A stretch of DNA of 43,618 nucleotides from positions 1 to 43,618 of the forward strand of contig JAMCRJ010000069.1 in the NCBI GenBank assembly GCA_023381645.1, written 5' to 3'. Below are positions 1 to 7,581 of this stretch, piece after piece. Origin of the DNA: Gammaproteobacteria bacterium. Its GTDB lineage: Bacteria; Pseudomonadota; Gammaproteobacteria; Acidithiobacillales; Acidithiobacillaceae. Made by a program: the position numbers and the translations under genes. The notes below the pieces were generated by a model. That model saw only the letters and a list, made by a program, of their open reading frames with translations, was not told the origin of the DNA and ran no database searches. The first letter of the stretch is position 1, and each line of letters begins with the position of its first letter.

Positions 1-620
1 ACCCATAACTCATAGCTCTTTGCATGCGAAAGGAATTTGCTAACAATAGACTGCTGGTTATGCGTAAAAAGCATTCGATGATCGATCAAGAGCTTGGTTA
101 TAGCTCTATTGTTTGGAACTATTGTGGACAATCGCTCGGATGTCCATAGCTGGTAAAGTGAGTCGCTATTTGGATTTTGCAGCGCAAGGATGGAGTTTGG
201 TCCGTACTTTAACCATGCTTGATGATTGTCAGCCAGCAGTCTTGCAATATAATTCTTGAGTTGATCGATAGTTACAATTTTTTCCGCTGTAAGCATCGAG
301 ATGACCCACTGTTCATGGTTCGATTTTGCGTCGATCAACCATTCAACCGAATATTTGCTTTCGTTCTCTGGCTTATCTATTTCTGTGTGATGGTTGGGGC
401 AGAGTAGAATTAGATTCTGGTAGAGATCCCGTTCGTCGTCGTTCCTGTCATATCTGTTCGAGCCAGGATTCTTTCCCTTAATGTGTGCCATCTCGCCGAG
501 TGTGTATGGTGCTGTGTCTGCTGCTTGCTCTACTGAAAGACGCTTATCGCAGCCTGGAAAAGAACATCGGCCGGCAGCATTAGACCAAAGTAGCTTGATT
601 GATTTATCGCTTATTGTCAT
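1..620 (-). CDS. HNH endonuclease, integron cassette gene 3 (partial, runs off left edge)
   Basis: An open frame reads from ATG at 620 leftward to base 1 without a stop, giving at least 206 residues. It has a zinc-ribbon HNH core: C19 and C24 (CSFPGC), then GEMAHIKGKNPGSNR with H46, then NLILLCPNHHTEID with N69, C74, H77 and H78. That spacing of Cys pairs and His-Asn-His is typical of stand-alone bacterial HNH nucleases that cut DNA using one metal ion. The remaining 120 or so residues are unrecognised; they may hold a specificity domain. The gene starts about 50 bases inside a cassette whose boundary is the attC junction at 671/672, so it is the third cassette from the integrase. No strong Shine-Dalgarno sequence is visible. 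Base composition is AT-richer than the backbone, fitting a mobile cassette. The HNH call is firm; the biological role (defence, mobile element, other) is not known. Confidence 0.8.
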   Translation of the reverse strand, partial: MTISDKSIKLLWSNAAGRCSFPGCDKRLSVEQAADTAPYTLGEMAHIKGKNPGSNRYDRNDDERDLYQNLILLCPNHHTEIDKPENESKYSVEWLIDAKSNHEQWVISMLTAEKIVTIDQLKNYIARLLADNHQAWLKYGPNSILALQNPNSDSLYQLWTSERLSTIVPNNRAITKLLIDHRMLFTHNQQSIVSKFLSHAKSYELW

Positions 621-665
621 AACTGCGGAGAATTTTGTTAGCCATTGAATGGTCTGCTTAATTGG

Positions 666-728
666 GCCTAACGCCGAGCTAAGGGGCGCATAGCGAAGCG
701 GAGCGTCCCTTTGAGCGACGTGTTATGC
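666..728 (-). other. attC recombination site of the tautomerase cassette
   Basis: On the minus strand the site opens with GCATAAC (728-722) and closes with GTTAGGC (672-666), matching the RYYYAAC and GTTRRRY core sites of integron attC elements. The inner arms GCTCAA and TTAGC pair with one extra unpaired base, as in known attC sites, and GC-rich arms flank a TCCGCTTCGC-type loop. It lies 3 bases after the stop of the tautomerase gene. GCATAAC is the exact complement of GTTATGC, which starts the same cassette at 1145-1139, as expected of a circularisable cassette. Recombination would occur after the G at 672. Confidence 0.88.
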
Positions 729-731
729 GAT

Positions 732-1121
732 TTACACATTGATTTTATAGTTCAATTTGACTTCGTCACCATGCATACCTCTGAAACCCCAGTTGCAGGC
801 AGGACTTTCTTGAATGCATATTTCGATGTCTTGGTGCTGAATATTCACTTTGTCCCTGATGTTGTCGAAGAGCAGCCTGATTAGCCTTTTCTTGGCCTCA
901 ACGGAGCGTCCTTCGATCATGGTTATTTCGATGATTGTGTATGCATCTGTACGTCCACCGGGGCAGAGCATGTCTTCTTTTTCCATAAGGAAGAAACGAT
1001 GCGCCCTTTTGTCGGCAGGAAACTGCAAGGCTTCCATTACGCACTCATGGATAACCTTCGATAACTGCTCCCGAACCGGGGCCAATTTTTCTCTAATACC
1101 GTAAATCTTAATTTGAGCCAT
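732..1121 (-). CDS. tautomerase-superfamily protein, integron cassette gene 2
   Basis: A 129-residue protein starting MAQIKIYG, with an AYTIIEITMIEGRS strand-turn-helix segment and a C-terminal NWGFRGMHGDEVKLNYK stretch. These fit the 4-oxalocrotonate tautomerase superfamily, in the longer single-chain type (Pfam Tautomerase_2-like). Family members normally use an N-terminal proline, exposed after Met removal, as catalytic base; residue 2 here is Ala, so classic tautomerase activity is doubtful. A weak ribosome site (GGATAA) precedes ATG 1121. The gene occupies one 473-bp cassette (672-1144) with attC sites on both sides and is transcribed away from intI, as in other integrons. Substrate unknown. 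The fold assignment is from remembered family pattern, not from a search. Confidence 0.72.
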   Translation of the reverse strand: MAQIKIYGIREKLAPVREQLSKVIHECVMEALQFPADKRAHRFFLMEKEDMLCPGGRTDAYTIIEITMIEGRSVEAKKRLIRLLFDNIRDKVNIQHQDIEICIQESPACNWGFRGMHGDEVKLNYKINV

Positions 1122-1138
1122 TGCTTATCCTTTGTGAC

Positions 1139-1216
1139 GCATAACGTGAAGCTAACCGGCGACCGAAAGCAGGCGAAGCCTGCTGTAGGGCGTCCGGGTT
1201 GAGCGCAGGGTTAGAG
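1139..1216 (-). other. attC recombination site of the first cassette
   Basis: On the minus strand this site runs from CTCTAAC (1216-1210) to GTTATGC (1145-1139). The inner arms GCTCAAC and GTTAGC pair with one extrahelical base. The centre carries a perfect hairpin, AGCAGGC-GAA-GCCTGCT (plus strand, 1168-1184), the usual variable terminal structure. CTCTAAC is the exact complement of GTTAGAG at 1695-1689, the start of the same cassette next to attI. This agreement between the two ends of cassette 1 strongly supports a real 550-bp cassette (1145-1694). Confidence 0.9.
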
Positions 1217-1268
1217 GGAATGCTCATCTTGCCAGTCATTAAAAGTACCGTCGGAAACCTCAAGGTAT

Positions 1269-1679
1269 TCATACTTGCAGTTTTAACACCATGAGCATAG
1301 TGATAAGAAAATAAAGCCCCAATTTGATGATCAACCAGATTTTTAGAGATGAGGTTGATGTTTTGGGGTTGTGCTCAAGTTCTTCTTCGCGGCGATCTGC
1401 CCAAAAGTGATCGAACAACTGAATGACCACAAATAATGCGATAGAAAATTGCATCCAAAGGGAGAAGACCATCCCTCCATGCTGAAAAACCAACATGACG
1501 CCACCAGAGATTAGCACCAGCCAGCCAGCAATCCCGGTTAACTGATGAAGATCGTGCAATGCGGCCCGCCCTACATCATGACGAGCCAAATACAACCATC
1601 TTGGTGCCAGTATGAGAGGCCCAACTAGCGCGAATGCAGCCAGAATATGCAACATTTTGAGGAAGGTATAACTATTCAT
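1269..1679 (-). CDS. four-helix integral membrane protein, integron cassette gene 1
   Basis: A 136-residue hydrophobic protein with about four predicted membrane helices (roughly residues 6-26, 44-65, 69-90 and 112-134) and short loops. The start MNSYTFLKMLHILAAFALVG resembles DUF2269/CopD-type small membrane proteins, where a His in the first helix is common. That resemblance is tentative and no function follows from it. It is the integrase-proximal cassette, the position usually best expressed. Only 15 bases separate the cassette junction (1694) from ATG 1679, and no Shine-Dalgarno sequence is visible there, so translation may be leaderless or depend on sequence in attI. The cassette ends with an attC at 1216-1139, about 50 bases after the stop. 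Confidence 0.75.
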   Translation of the reverse strand: MNSYTFLKMLHILAAFALVGPLILAPRWLYLARHDVGRAALHDLHQLTGIAGWLVLISGGVMLVFQHGGMVFSLWMQFSIALFVVIQLFDHFWADRREEELEHNPKTSTSSLKIWLIIKLGLYFLITMLMVLKLQV

Positions 1680-1688
1680 AAGGGCGCA

Positions 1689-1785
1689 CTCTAACGTAAT
1701 TTAGATTCCACAACGCTACCACACGCACATTGTCTAATGCAACAGGGACAACAATCAACATACTGTATCTATACAATACCAACCC
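1689..1785 (-). other. probable attI region of the integron
   Basis: Between the first cassette and intI lies about 90 bp of AT-rich DNA with no gene. The junction itself is GTTAGAG on the minus strand (1695-1689), a GTTRRRY core site with the crossover after the G at 1695. New cassettes would insert here. The outer limits of attI cannot be fixed from sequence alone. The common promoter that drives cassettes is expected here or inside intI, but I could not pick out convincing -35/-10 pairs. Confidence 0.6.
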
Positions 1786-1788
1786 TTG

Positions 1789-1817
1789 CCTAAAAATTTA
1801 GGACAGCCTAAAATTTT
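1789..1817. repeat. inverted and direct repeat at the intI 5' end
   Basis: CCTAAAAATTTAGG (1789-1802) is a near-palindrome with 6-bp arms. GCCTAAAAATTT (1788-1799) is followed 18 bp later by the near copy GCCTAAAATTTT (1806-1817). Both lie just upstream of ATG 1822, in the spot where a regulator or the ribosome would bind. If the TTG at 1786 were the start, the repeat would instead encode a repeated PKNLG/PKIFG. Confidence 0.45.
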
Positions 1818-1821
1818 CGGG

Positions 1822-2805
1822 ATGGAAAATAGCCAAGCAACTCCCAGCACCCCGCCCAGGCTCCTGGACCAGGTGCGTGCCCGGATCAGGGTGATGCATT
1901 ACAGCATCCGCACCGAAGAGGCCTATACGGACTGGGTACGCCGCTTTATTCTCTTTCACCACAAGCGGCACCCCAAAAACATGGGTGCCGCCGAGGTGGA
2001 GGCCTTCCTGAGCCATCTCGCCACTGAACGCAGCGTCTCATCCTCTACCCAAAATCAGGCCAAGGCGGCGCTGCTCTTTCTCTACAAGCAGGTTCTCGGC
2101 ATCGACCTGCCCTGGCTGGATAACATCACCAGCGCCAAACCTTCGCAGCACCTGCCGGTGGTGCTGACACCAACGGAAACCCGCGCCTTACTGCACGAGC
2201 TCTCGGGTACGATGTGGCTTGTTGCCAGCTTATTGTATGGCACCGGCATGCGTTTACTGGAAGGATTACGCCTGCGCGTAAAAGACGTGGAGTTCGAGCG
2301 CCGCGAAATCATCATCCGGGATGGTAAGGGGGCTAAGGACCGGGTGACGGTCTTACCCGAAAACATTCTGCTACCCCTCAAAAAGCAAATGGAAAAGGCA
2401 AAATCACTGCATGACACCGATTTAGAAAACGGTCTAGGGGCGGTCTTTATGCCGGCTGCACTGGCAGTTAAATATCCCTCCAGCGCCAAGGCTTGGGGCT
2501 GGCAGTATGTATTCCCGTCTCCGGCATTGAGTATTGATCCCCGTTCCGGGGCACAAAGACGACATCATATTTATGAGGCGACGATACAACGTGCCATTCG
2601 CACTGCGGCAAGCCGTGCCGGCATTGTAAAGCCGGTGACACCCCATGTGTTACGCCATTCATTCGCAACCCATCTGCTCCAGGCGGGCTACGACATTCGC
2701 ACCGTGCAGGAGCTTTTAGGACATAAAGATGTAAATACCACGATGATTTACACCCATGTCCTGAACAAGGGCGGTCGCGGTATTATCAGCCCGCTGGATA
2801 TGTAA
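1822..2805 (+). CDS. intI: integron integrase IntI
   Basis: A tyrosine recombinase that moves gene cassettes between attI and attC. From ATG 1822 it has 327 residues. The N-terminal SAM-like domain ([26 protein letters not shown]) is typical of IntI. Catalytic residues are all visible: R144 in GTGMRLLEG, the HVLRH box (H275, R278), H301 in LGHKDV, and Tyr310 in TMIYTHV. The integron-specific insert, which XerC/D lack, is present at about 214-233 ([20 protein letters not shown]). A TTG at 1786 would add 12 residues, but similarity to other IntI starts favours ATG 1822. The gene is intact and divergent from its cassettes, the standard integron arrangement. Its 3' end converges on a chromosomal gene only 21 bp away. 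A CTGT-N6-ACAA element at 1763-1776 resembles a LexA box but with wrong spacing. Confidence 0.95.
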   Translation: MENSQATPSTPPRLLDQVRARIRVMHYSIRTEEAYTDWVRRFILFHHKRHPKNMGAAEVEAFLSHLATERSVSSSTQNQAKAALLFLYKQVLGIDLPWLDNITSAKPSQHLPVVLTPTETRALLHELSGTMWLVASLLYGTGMRLLEGLRLRVKDVEFERREIIIRDGKGAKDRVTVLPENILLPLKKQMEKAKSLHDTDLENGLGAVFMPAALAVKYPSSAKAWGWQYVFPSPALSIDPRSGAQRRHHIYEATIQRAIRTAASRAGIVKPVTPHVLRHSFATHLLQAGYDIRTVQELLGHKDVNTTMIYTHVLNKGGRGIISPLDM

Positions 2806-2826
2806 ACCAGCCATAACTGCCACCCA

Positions 2827-3207
2827 TTACCGCCGCCAATAGGGTGCCAATAGTAACGCTTCCGGCACCAGCGTTTTAATCGCTGCGGGAATTTCCAGCG
2901 TTAAGCCAGGGCGTGGACGAATACTCACCCAGAGCAAATTCGTGCGCATATTGAGATCGGCAAATACCACCCAGGAGCCGTAATGGTGCAATACGGCGTT
3001 GATGATACGCAGGGTGTGTTGCTGGCGAATACCGCTTTTCTGGCGGAGTCCGGGAAAGATCATACGGAAATCAGAGAGGAGATGGCCGGCATCGTCGCGG
3101 CTGGGGACTCTTTTCCAGAGGGGCTCGTCGGGTTGCAGACCGGCAAAGACAGACGGCTTTAGGGCGGTCGATTCGGGAGATTTCAGCGCCAGCGGTGATG
3201 CAGACAT
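2827..3207 (-). CDS. conserved-looking hypothetical protein downstream of ppa
   Basis: A 126-residue protein I do not recognise. ATG 3207 is chosen because AGGAGAG sits just upstream; an earlier ATG at 3222 lacks such a site. It is soluble, with no signal peptide or membrane helix. The C-terminal half (QQHTLRIINAVLHHYGSWVV, then VSIRPRPGLTLEIPAAIKTL) looks like a small mixed alpha/beta fold. It is co-directional with ppa, 64 bp downstream, so probably the last gene of the envelope operon. It lies tail to tail with intI, so it is the first backbone gene next to the integron. GC-rich codons match the backbone rather than the cassettes. Function unknown. Confidence 0.65.
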   Translation of the reverse strand: MSASPLALKSPESTALKPSVFAGLQPDEPLWKRVPSRDDAGHLLSDFRMIFPGLRQKSGIRQQHTLRIINAVLHHYGSWVVFADLNMRTNLLWVSIRPRPGLTLEIPAAIKTLVPEALLLAPYWRR

Positions 3208-3271
3208 GGGGCTCTCCTGCATAAGCGAGTCGCCCTCAGTCTGCCTGCTTCGCCGCAGGGCGGCAAGACCT

Positions 3272-3793
3272 TCAGGCGTAGCGCGCGGCGTCCGCTTCGA
3301 TGATCCTGCGGGCCTCGGCCACACTGGCCCAGTCCTTGAGTTTGACCCACTTGCCGGGCTCCAGGTCCTTGTAGTGCTCGAAGAAATGGCGGATCTGGTT
3401 ACGCAGTGGCTCGGGCAGATCGCTGACATCCCGGATAGCGGAGTAACCGGCGGCGACCTTGTCGTGGGGGACGGCGACGATCTTGGCATCGATGCCCTTC
3501 TCGTCTTCCATCATCAGCACGCCGACCGGCCGGGCGCGGATCACGGCGCCGGGAGCGACGGGCTGGGGTGCCAGAACCAGACAATCGGTGGGGTCACCAT
3601 CGTCGGACAGGGTGTTGGGGATAAAGCCGTAATTGAGCGGGTAGTGCATGGCGGTAAAGAGGAAACGATCGACAACGATGGCGCCGGATTCCTTATCCAG
3701 TTCATATTTGACGGAGGAATCCTGGGGTACCTCGATCACGACGTTGACGTCATCCGGCAGTGACTGGCCGGCCGGGATTTTTTTCAGGTCCAT
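3272..3793 (-). CDS. ppa: inorganic pyrophosphatase
   Basis: Soluble family I pyrophosphatase hydrolysing PPi to two phosphates, which pulls biosynthetic reactions forward. The 173 residues match the bacterial size (about 175). Visible active-site groups are K29-Y30-E31, the Tyr cluster in [10 protein letters not shown] (50-59), the metal-binding DGDPTD signature (65-70) and the DEKGIDAKI stretch with further metal ligands. AAGGAG precedes ATG 3793 at good distance. It lies 21 bp after kdsB on the same strand. A pyrophosphatase fits there because KdsB releases PPi, though that link is inference. Confidence 0.96.
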   Translation of the reverse strand: MDLKKIPAGQSLPDDVNVVIEVPQDSSVKYELDKESGAIVVDRFLFTAMHYPLNYGFIPNTLSDDGDPTDCLVLAPQPVAPGAVIRARPVGVLMMEDEKGIDAKIVAVPHDKVAAGYSAIRDVSDLPEPLRNQIRHFFEHYKDLEPGKWVKLKDWASVAEARRIIEADAARYA

Positions 3794-3814
3794 GCAAAAA
3801 CTCCTTGTGGGTGA

Positions 3815-4576
3815 TCAGGGAAAAAGGGCGCGCACGCGGTCAAGGTCGGCGGCAGTGTCCACACCTGCTGCGGGTGCTTCTGCTGCGCAATATACCGCAA
3901 TCTGCACGCCGCGCTCCAACGCACGCATCTGCTCCAGCGACTCGATATTTTCCAGAAGACTGGCGGGCCACGCGGCATAGTCCTGCAAAAAGGCATTGCG
4001 GTAGGCGTAGAGACCGAGATGCCGCCACCAGATGCCCGGGGTTTGCGGCAAAGCCTGCCCGCTGCTCAAGGGAAAATGGCGGCGATCCCAGGGAATAGGG
4101 GCACGGGAAAAATACCGGGCGCAGCCGTCGGCATCGAGCACCAGTTTGACCGCGTGGGGATCGGCCAGCTCATCCCAGTGGGTGATGGGGACGGCGGCGG
4201 TGGCCATCTGCCACTGCGGATGGTCCAGCAGCAGTTGGGCGGTGGCGTGCAGCAGGGCGGGCGTCATGCCCGGCTCATCACCCTGCAGATTGACGATAAT
4301 GGCGTCATCGGCCAGTTCCAGCAGACGCGCGGCTTCCGCCAGTCGCTCGGTGCCACAGACATGCTCCGCGGCGGTCAACAGGGCTTCACCGCCATAGCTG
4401 CGGATGCAGTCCACCACTTCGGGGTGATCGGCGGCTACCACCACCTGCGCTGCGCCGCTTTCCAGCGCACGCCGCCGCACCTGCTCGATCATGGGGACGC
4501 CGCCCACGTCCAGCAACACCTTGCGCGGCAGGCGGGTAGAGGCCAGCCGGGCGGGAATCAGGACGCAGAAGCTCAC
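3815..4576 (-). CDS. kdsB: 3-deoxy-manno-octulosonate cytidylyltransferase (CMP-Kdo synthetase)
   Basis: Activates Kdo with CTP to give CMP-Kdo and PPi for the lipopolysaccharide inner core, in the cytoplasm. The 253 residues show the nucleotide-binding start IPARLASTRLPRKVL (7-21), CGTERLAEA, the NLQGDEP motif at 96-102 whose Asp binds metal, and FSRAPIPWDR followed by the HLGLYAYR stretch. All are KdsB hallmarks. Its ATG overlaps the stop of the Trm112-like gene by four bases (ATGA). The order lpxK-Trm112-kdsB is conserved in many proteobacteria. Confidence 0.96.
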   Translation of the reverse strand: MSFCVLIPARLASTRLPRKVLLDVGGVPMIEQVRRRALESGAAQVVVAADHPEVVDCIRSYGGEALLTAAEHVCGTERLAEAARLLELADDAIIVNLQGDEPGMTPALLHATAQLLLDHPQWQMATAAVPITHWDELADPHAVKLVLDADGCARYFSRAPIPWDRRHFPLSSGQALPQTPGIWWRHLGLYAYRNAFLQDYAAWPASLLENIESLEQMRALERGVQIAVYCAAEAPAAGVDTAADLDRVRALFP

Positions 4577-4755
4577 GCGGGCTTGTCCTCGTAGGGCTTG
4601 GCCTCATCAATGAGCAGCACCGGGATGTCGTCGCGGATGGGATATTGCAGGTGGCAACGCGGGCAGCAGAGGGCCTGACGCTGGGCGCAGGGTTGCAGAC
4701 TGCCTTTGCATCGCGGGCAGGCAAGCAGATCCAGCAGGCGGTGGTCGATACTCAT
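4573..4755 (-). CDS. Trm112-family small zinc-ribbon protein
   Basis: A 60-residue protein with a start LLDLLACPRCKG and two CxxC pairs (C13/C16 and C31/C34), then YPIRDDIPVLLIDEA. This is the standard bacterial Trm112/YcaR pattern between lpxK and kdsB. In eukaryotes and archaea Trm112 is a methyltransferase activator; the bacterial role is unsettled. ATG 4755 shares a base with the lpxK stop (TGATG), and the stop overlaps kdsB, so the three genes are translationally coupled. Confidence 0.9.
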   Translation of the reverse strand: MSIDHRLLDLLACPRCKGSLQPCAQRQALCCPRCHLQYPIRDDIPVLLIDEAKPYEDKPA

Positions 4756-5753
4756 CAGCTTCTCCAGGGCAGCAATGATTGCTCCAGCCAGGGCTGAAAG
4801 GATGGCTCCAGCTCCGCTTCGATGCGCAGGGTCCAGTCGTCGGCCTGCGCGAATTCCCGGCATTTTACGGCATCCTTGGCGGTCATGACGAGGGGGCGGG
4901 GCAAATGGGCGATGTCGCTGGCGCAAAAGGGGTGGTGGTCGGGGAAAAATCGGGGGTCAGGGAGGGCACCCAGGCCCTCCAGACTCGCGATAAAACGCTG
5001 CGGGCGGGCGATGCCGGTGACCGCCGTTACGTGCTGCCCTTGCAGGCTGTCGAGGCTGCGGGTACGCGTGGGGTCATTCACCGCTGCGAGGTCTTTGGGC
5101 TGGATGCGGAAAAGAAAACGCGGCGGCCCGTTGCGCTCCGGGATGGCTGCTGCTGCTGCGGCGTCCATGAGCAGGGCGTCGGCATGGAGCATGGCGTCCG
5201 GGCATTCGCGCAGAGGACCAGCAGGGAGGCAGCGGCCATTGCCCAAGGGACGTGGGCCGGAGAGCACCAGCAGACGCAGGCTGGGTTGCAGGGCGAGGTG
5301 CTGGAAGCCGTCATCCAGTAGCGCGAGGTTATAACCATCCGTCGCCGCCGCGGCGATGGCGCGATGGCGGTCGGGACAAAGGTAGACCGCTTGCGTTCGC
5401 CCCTGTTCCTGCACCAGCAACAAGGGCTCATCCCCGGCCTGTTGGGGACTGTCGTCGCGCTGCACCCGATAGGGCCAGTGCGGGGGCCGGGCGCCGTAGC
5501 CCCGGCTGACGATGGCCACCCGCCAGCCCGCTGCGGCGAGTTGCCGCGCCAGCGCCGCCACCAGCGGCGTTTTGCCGCTGCCCCCCACGGCCAGATTACC
5601 GACGACAATGGTGGGGATGCTCGCCGCCCTGCCCCGTATGTGCCGCCGCCGCCACCGCGCCACCTTGCCGGTCAGCGCCCCCAGAGGCCGCAGGGCGGTG
5701 GCCAGCGGCCCGCCCTCCTGCCATTGCTGCTCCAGGGTCTGGCGGAGGGTCAC
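4755..5753 (-). CDS. lpxK: tetraacyldisaccharide 4'-kinase
   Basis: Phosphorylates the 4' position of the lipid A precursor disaccharide to make lipid IVA, at the inner face of the inner membrane. The 332-residue length is normal. A Walker A-like motif, GGSGKTP (57-63), follows the [12 protein letters not shown] strand. Further features are [18 protein letters not shown] and [12 protein letters not shown], all characteristic of LpxK. There is no clear N-terminal membrane helix, but the basic segment [16 protein letters not shown] could lie on the membrane. It overlaps the WaaA-like gene by four bases. Confidence 0.96.
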   Translation of the reverse strand: MTLRQTLEQQWQEGGPLATALRPLGALTGKVARWRRRHIRGRAASIPTIVVGNLAVGGSGKTPLVAALARQLAAAGWRVAIVSRGYGARPPHWPYRVQRDDSPQQAGDEPLLLVQEQGRTQAVYLCPDRHRAIAAAATDGYNLALLDDGFQHLALQPSLRLLVLSGPRPLGNGRCLPAGPLRECPDAMLHADALLMDAAAAAAIPERNGPPRFLFRIQPKDLAAVNDPTRTRSLDSLQGQHVTAVTGIARPQRFIASLEGLGALPDPRFFPDHHPFCASDIAHLPRPLVMTAKDAVKCREFAQADDWTLRIEAELEPSFQPWLEQSLLPWRS

Positions 5754-6895
5754 CAGTCAAAAACCCGCTGCAGAAATTCCGGCAGGCGTTCGCCCGCGTG
5801 ACGGCGTTCCTGCCAGAAGATGCGCCGGGTGGCGTCACCGCGCTGGCGGGCGGCCATCACATCCCCACGCAGAGCTTGCCAGTGGTCGAGAATTTGCGCG
5901 GGGTCCTCCAGGGTGAGGATGGTGTCCGCGTCCAGTTGTTCGGCCGCATTCAGGGCCACGCCGGGGCTGACGCTGACGGGCCGGGAGCCCGCATAAACCT
6001 GCCACTGCAACATCGGGGAGGCTATCTGCAGATGCGCCGCCTGCGCTGCGGTGGACAGAGCCGGATACCAGCGATCATTATCGACGGCGACCACCGCTCC
6101 GGCGGGCAAGGGCGTGCGCTGCCAAGCGGACAGCCTGGGCAGATCCGCAGGCACGCCGGTGCCGCCAAGAAACAGTAAGCCGTGCCGGGACAGGGACGAA
6201 GCGGCCCAGGCCCGCCGCCATCCGGCCCATTGGGCGGCGCTCAGCCCTTGCGCCCACCACAGCAGGCCCTCGTCGGCACCGCTGATCATCGCCCGGAAAT
6301 TAGGGTCTACCTGGGCGATGGTGAACAGGGTGGCGAAGTCCACGGGCTCCTGAACAGCTTCGGTGACACCCCGCCCGGTCCAGGCCCCGGCCTGCCGCGC
6401 ATCCCGCGGGTAGACGGCCTCCAGCGGCGCCGGAATCTGCGGGCCGGGATCAGCCGCCATCAGCACGGCGGGTATCTTTCCCCGGCCCAGGGCGGCGGCA
6501 AGCCGTGGTCTGGGCGCCCGGCCCAGTGCCAGATAACGCAGGGGCGACAACCGCTCCAGCATGCGCCCGACCGCCTGGGGATGGTCGCAGGGTCCGAAAC
6601 CATAGCCGAGCCGCTCGGCACCTTCGGTGTGTTGCTCCAGAAGGGCCGGGTACTCGGTCTCGAAGGTCATCACCATGCGCAGGTCGCGGCGCTTTTCGGC
6701 CATGGCTTTCGCCAGCTCGATACCCAGTCTTTGCTGGTCAGCATCACTGAAGCTCTGCATCCACAGGATCGGACCGCGCTCGCCCGGGGCTTTGATCCAG
6801 CCCCAGCGGGCATTGGCCTGCGCCGTTCGCCCGGCGCGCGCGTCCCGCCAGCTTGCCCAGCGCGCACGCAGCAGGCCGCTTTCGTAATACGTCAT
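5750..6895 (-). CDS. divergent WaaA (KdtA)-like protein lacking usual catalytic motifs
   Basis: A 381-residue protein in the position where Kdo transferase often sits in lipid A operons. The N-terminal third follows the WaaA plan: [20 protein letters not shown], then a helix and the strand [18 protein letters not shown]. Key WaaA signatures are absent, however. SVGE, with its catalytic Glu, reads SFSD; ETELWPN reads ALGRAPRP; and the C-terminal GGHNPLEPA has no counterpart ([15 protein letters not shown] instead). The N-terminal membrane anchor is also missing. It may be a retired or repurposed glycosyltransferase-fold protein, or a transferase with a different acceptor. It overlaps its neighbours by 4 bases on both sides, so it is under the same control. 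The homology is moderately supported; activity is unknown. Confidence 0.5.
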   Translation of the reverse strand: MTYYESGLLRARWASWRDARAGRTAQANARWGWIKAPGERGPILWMQSFSDADQQRLGIELAKAMAEKRRDLRMVMTFETEYPALLEQHTEGAERLGYGFGPCDHPQAVGRMLERLSPLRYLALGRAPRPRLAAALGRGKIPAVLMAADPGPQIPAPLEAVYPRDARQAGAWTGRGVTEAVQEPVDFATLFTIAQVDPNFRAMISGADEGLLWWAQGLSAAQWAGWRRAWAASSLSRHGLLFLGGTGVPADLPRLSAWQRTPLPAGAVVAVDNDRWYPALSTAAQAAHLQIASPMLQWQVYAGSRPVSVSPGVALNAAEQLDADTILTLEDPAQILDHWQALRGDVMAARQRGDATRRIFWQERRHAGERLPEFLQRVFDW

Positions 6896-7578
6896 GATGT
6901 CCCACCTGTCGGTTCTGTCCGGCCAACCATGGCATCAGCGCGTTGCCGCAGCGCAATCATCTCTGCCTCAAGCGCCTGCTGCAAAGCGATCAGGGTGTCC
7001 GTATTGGCGTCGCGCGGGATCCGCAGCGGTTCGCCCCAGAGGATCACTCCGCGCGCGCCCGGCAGGGGCAGCAGAAAGCCATCCCAGCTGGCGAAGCGTT
7101 TCGCCCAGCGTGCCGAATAGGTGACCGGCACGATGGGCAGACCGGAAATGCGCGCCAACTCGATAACGCCCTCTTGCAGCACTTCGCGGGGGCCGCGCGG
7201 ACCATCGGGGGAGATGGCCAGGTCGTACCCCGCATGGGCGGCCCGCAGCATCCCCCTGGCGCCCCTGACCGCCCCGCGCCGGGTCGACCCGCGCACCGCA
7301 CCATAACCCCAGTGTGCCATGGTGGCGGCAATCAGCTCGCCATCCCGGTGTTCGCTGACGAGGATTTTAATCTTACGTCCGCCCACCCGCCAGTAAGCCT
7401 GGGCGACCATAACACCACGCCCATGCCAGAAGGCCAGCAGGAAAGGCTGTCCGGCCTCGATCAGGGCGCGGACGCCGGCATCTCCCTCCTCGTGCCAGCG
7501 CACACTGAGGGCCATACCTTTGATGATATAAGCCGCGAGTGCGGCCACCACGCGTAAGGAACGCCCTTCCAGCCGCAC
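6892..7578 (-). CDS. lysophospholipid acyltransferase family protein (DUF374)
   Basis: A 228-residue LPLAT-like protein. DUF374 motifs are visible: FLLAFWHGRGVM with H52, SEHRDGE (75-81), RGSTRRGA (97-104) and SPDGPRGP (123-130), followed by GLPIVPVTYSA. The family is related to acyltransferases that act on lipid A or phospholipids. In some bacteria a DUF374 gene next to kdtA/lpxK has been linked to lipid A acylation, but the substrate here is not evident. The start is GTG 7578, 3 bases after the exbD stop, without a clear ribosome site; an internal ATG in the GMALSVRW region is an alternative. One amphipathic N-terminal segment (8-25) could contact the membrane. Confidence 0.8.
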   Translation of the reverse strand: MRLEGRSLRVVAALAAYIIKGMALSVRWHEEGDAGVRALIEAGQPFLLAFWHGRGVMVAQAYWRVGGRKIKILVSEHRDGELIAATMAHWGYGAVRGSTRRGAVRGARGMLRAAHAGYDLAISPDGPRGPREVLQEGVIELARISGLPIVPVTYSARWAKRFASWDGFLLPLPGARGVILWGEPLRIPRDANTDTLIALQQALEAEMIALRQRADAMVGRTEPTGGTS

Positions 7579-7581
7579 GGG

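Noticed and set aside
219..407. A 62-codon plus-strand frame in the integron region
   Set aside because: It lies antisense to the open HNH gene, which has clear motifs and fits the cassette orientation.
1763..1776. LexA box before intI
   Set aside because: The CTGT and ACAA halves are only 6 bases apart instead of 8, and the second half is not ACAG, so I do not annotate it as a LexA site.
1700..1900. Common cassette promoter Pc
   Set aside because: No -35/-10 pair with a proper 16-18 base gap was found on the minus strand.
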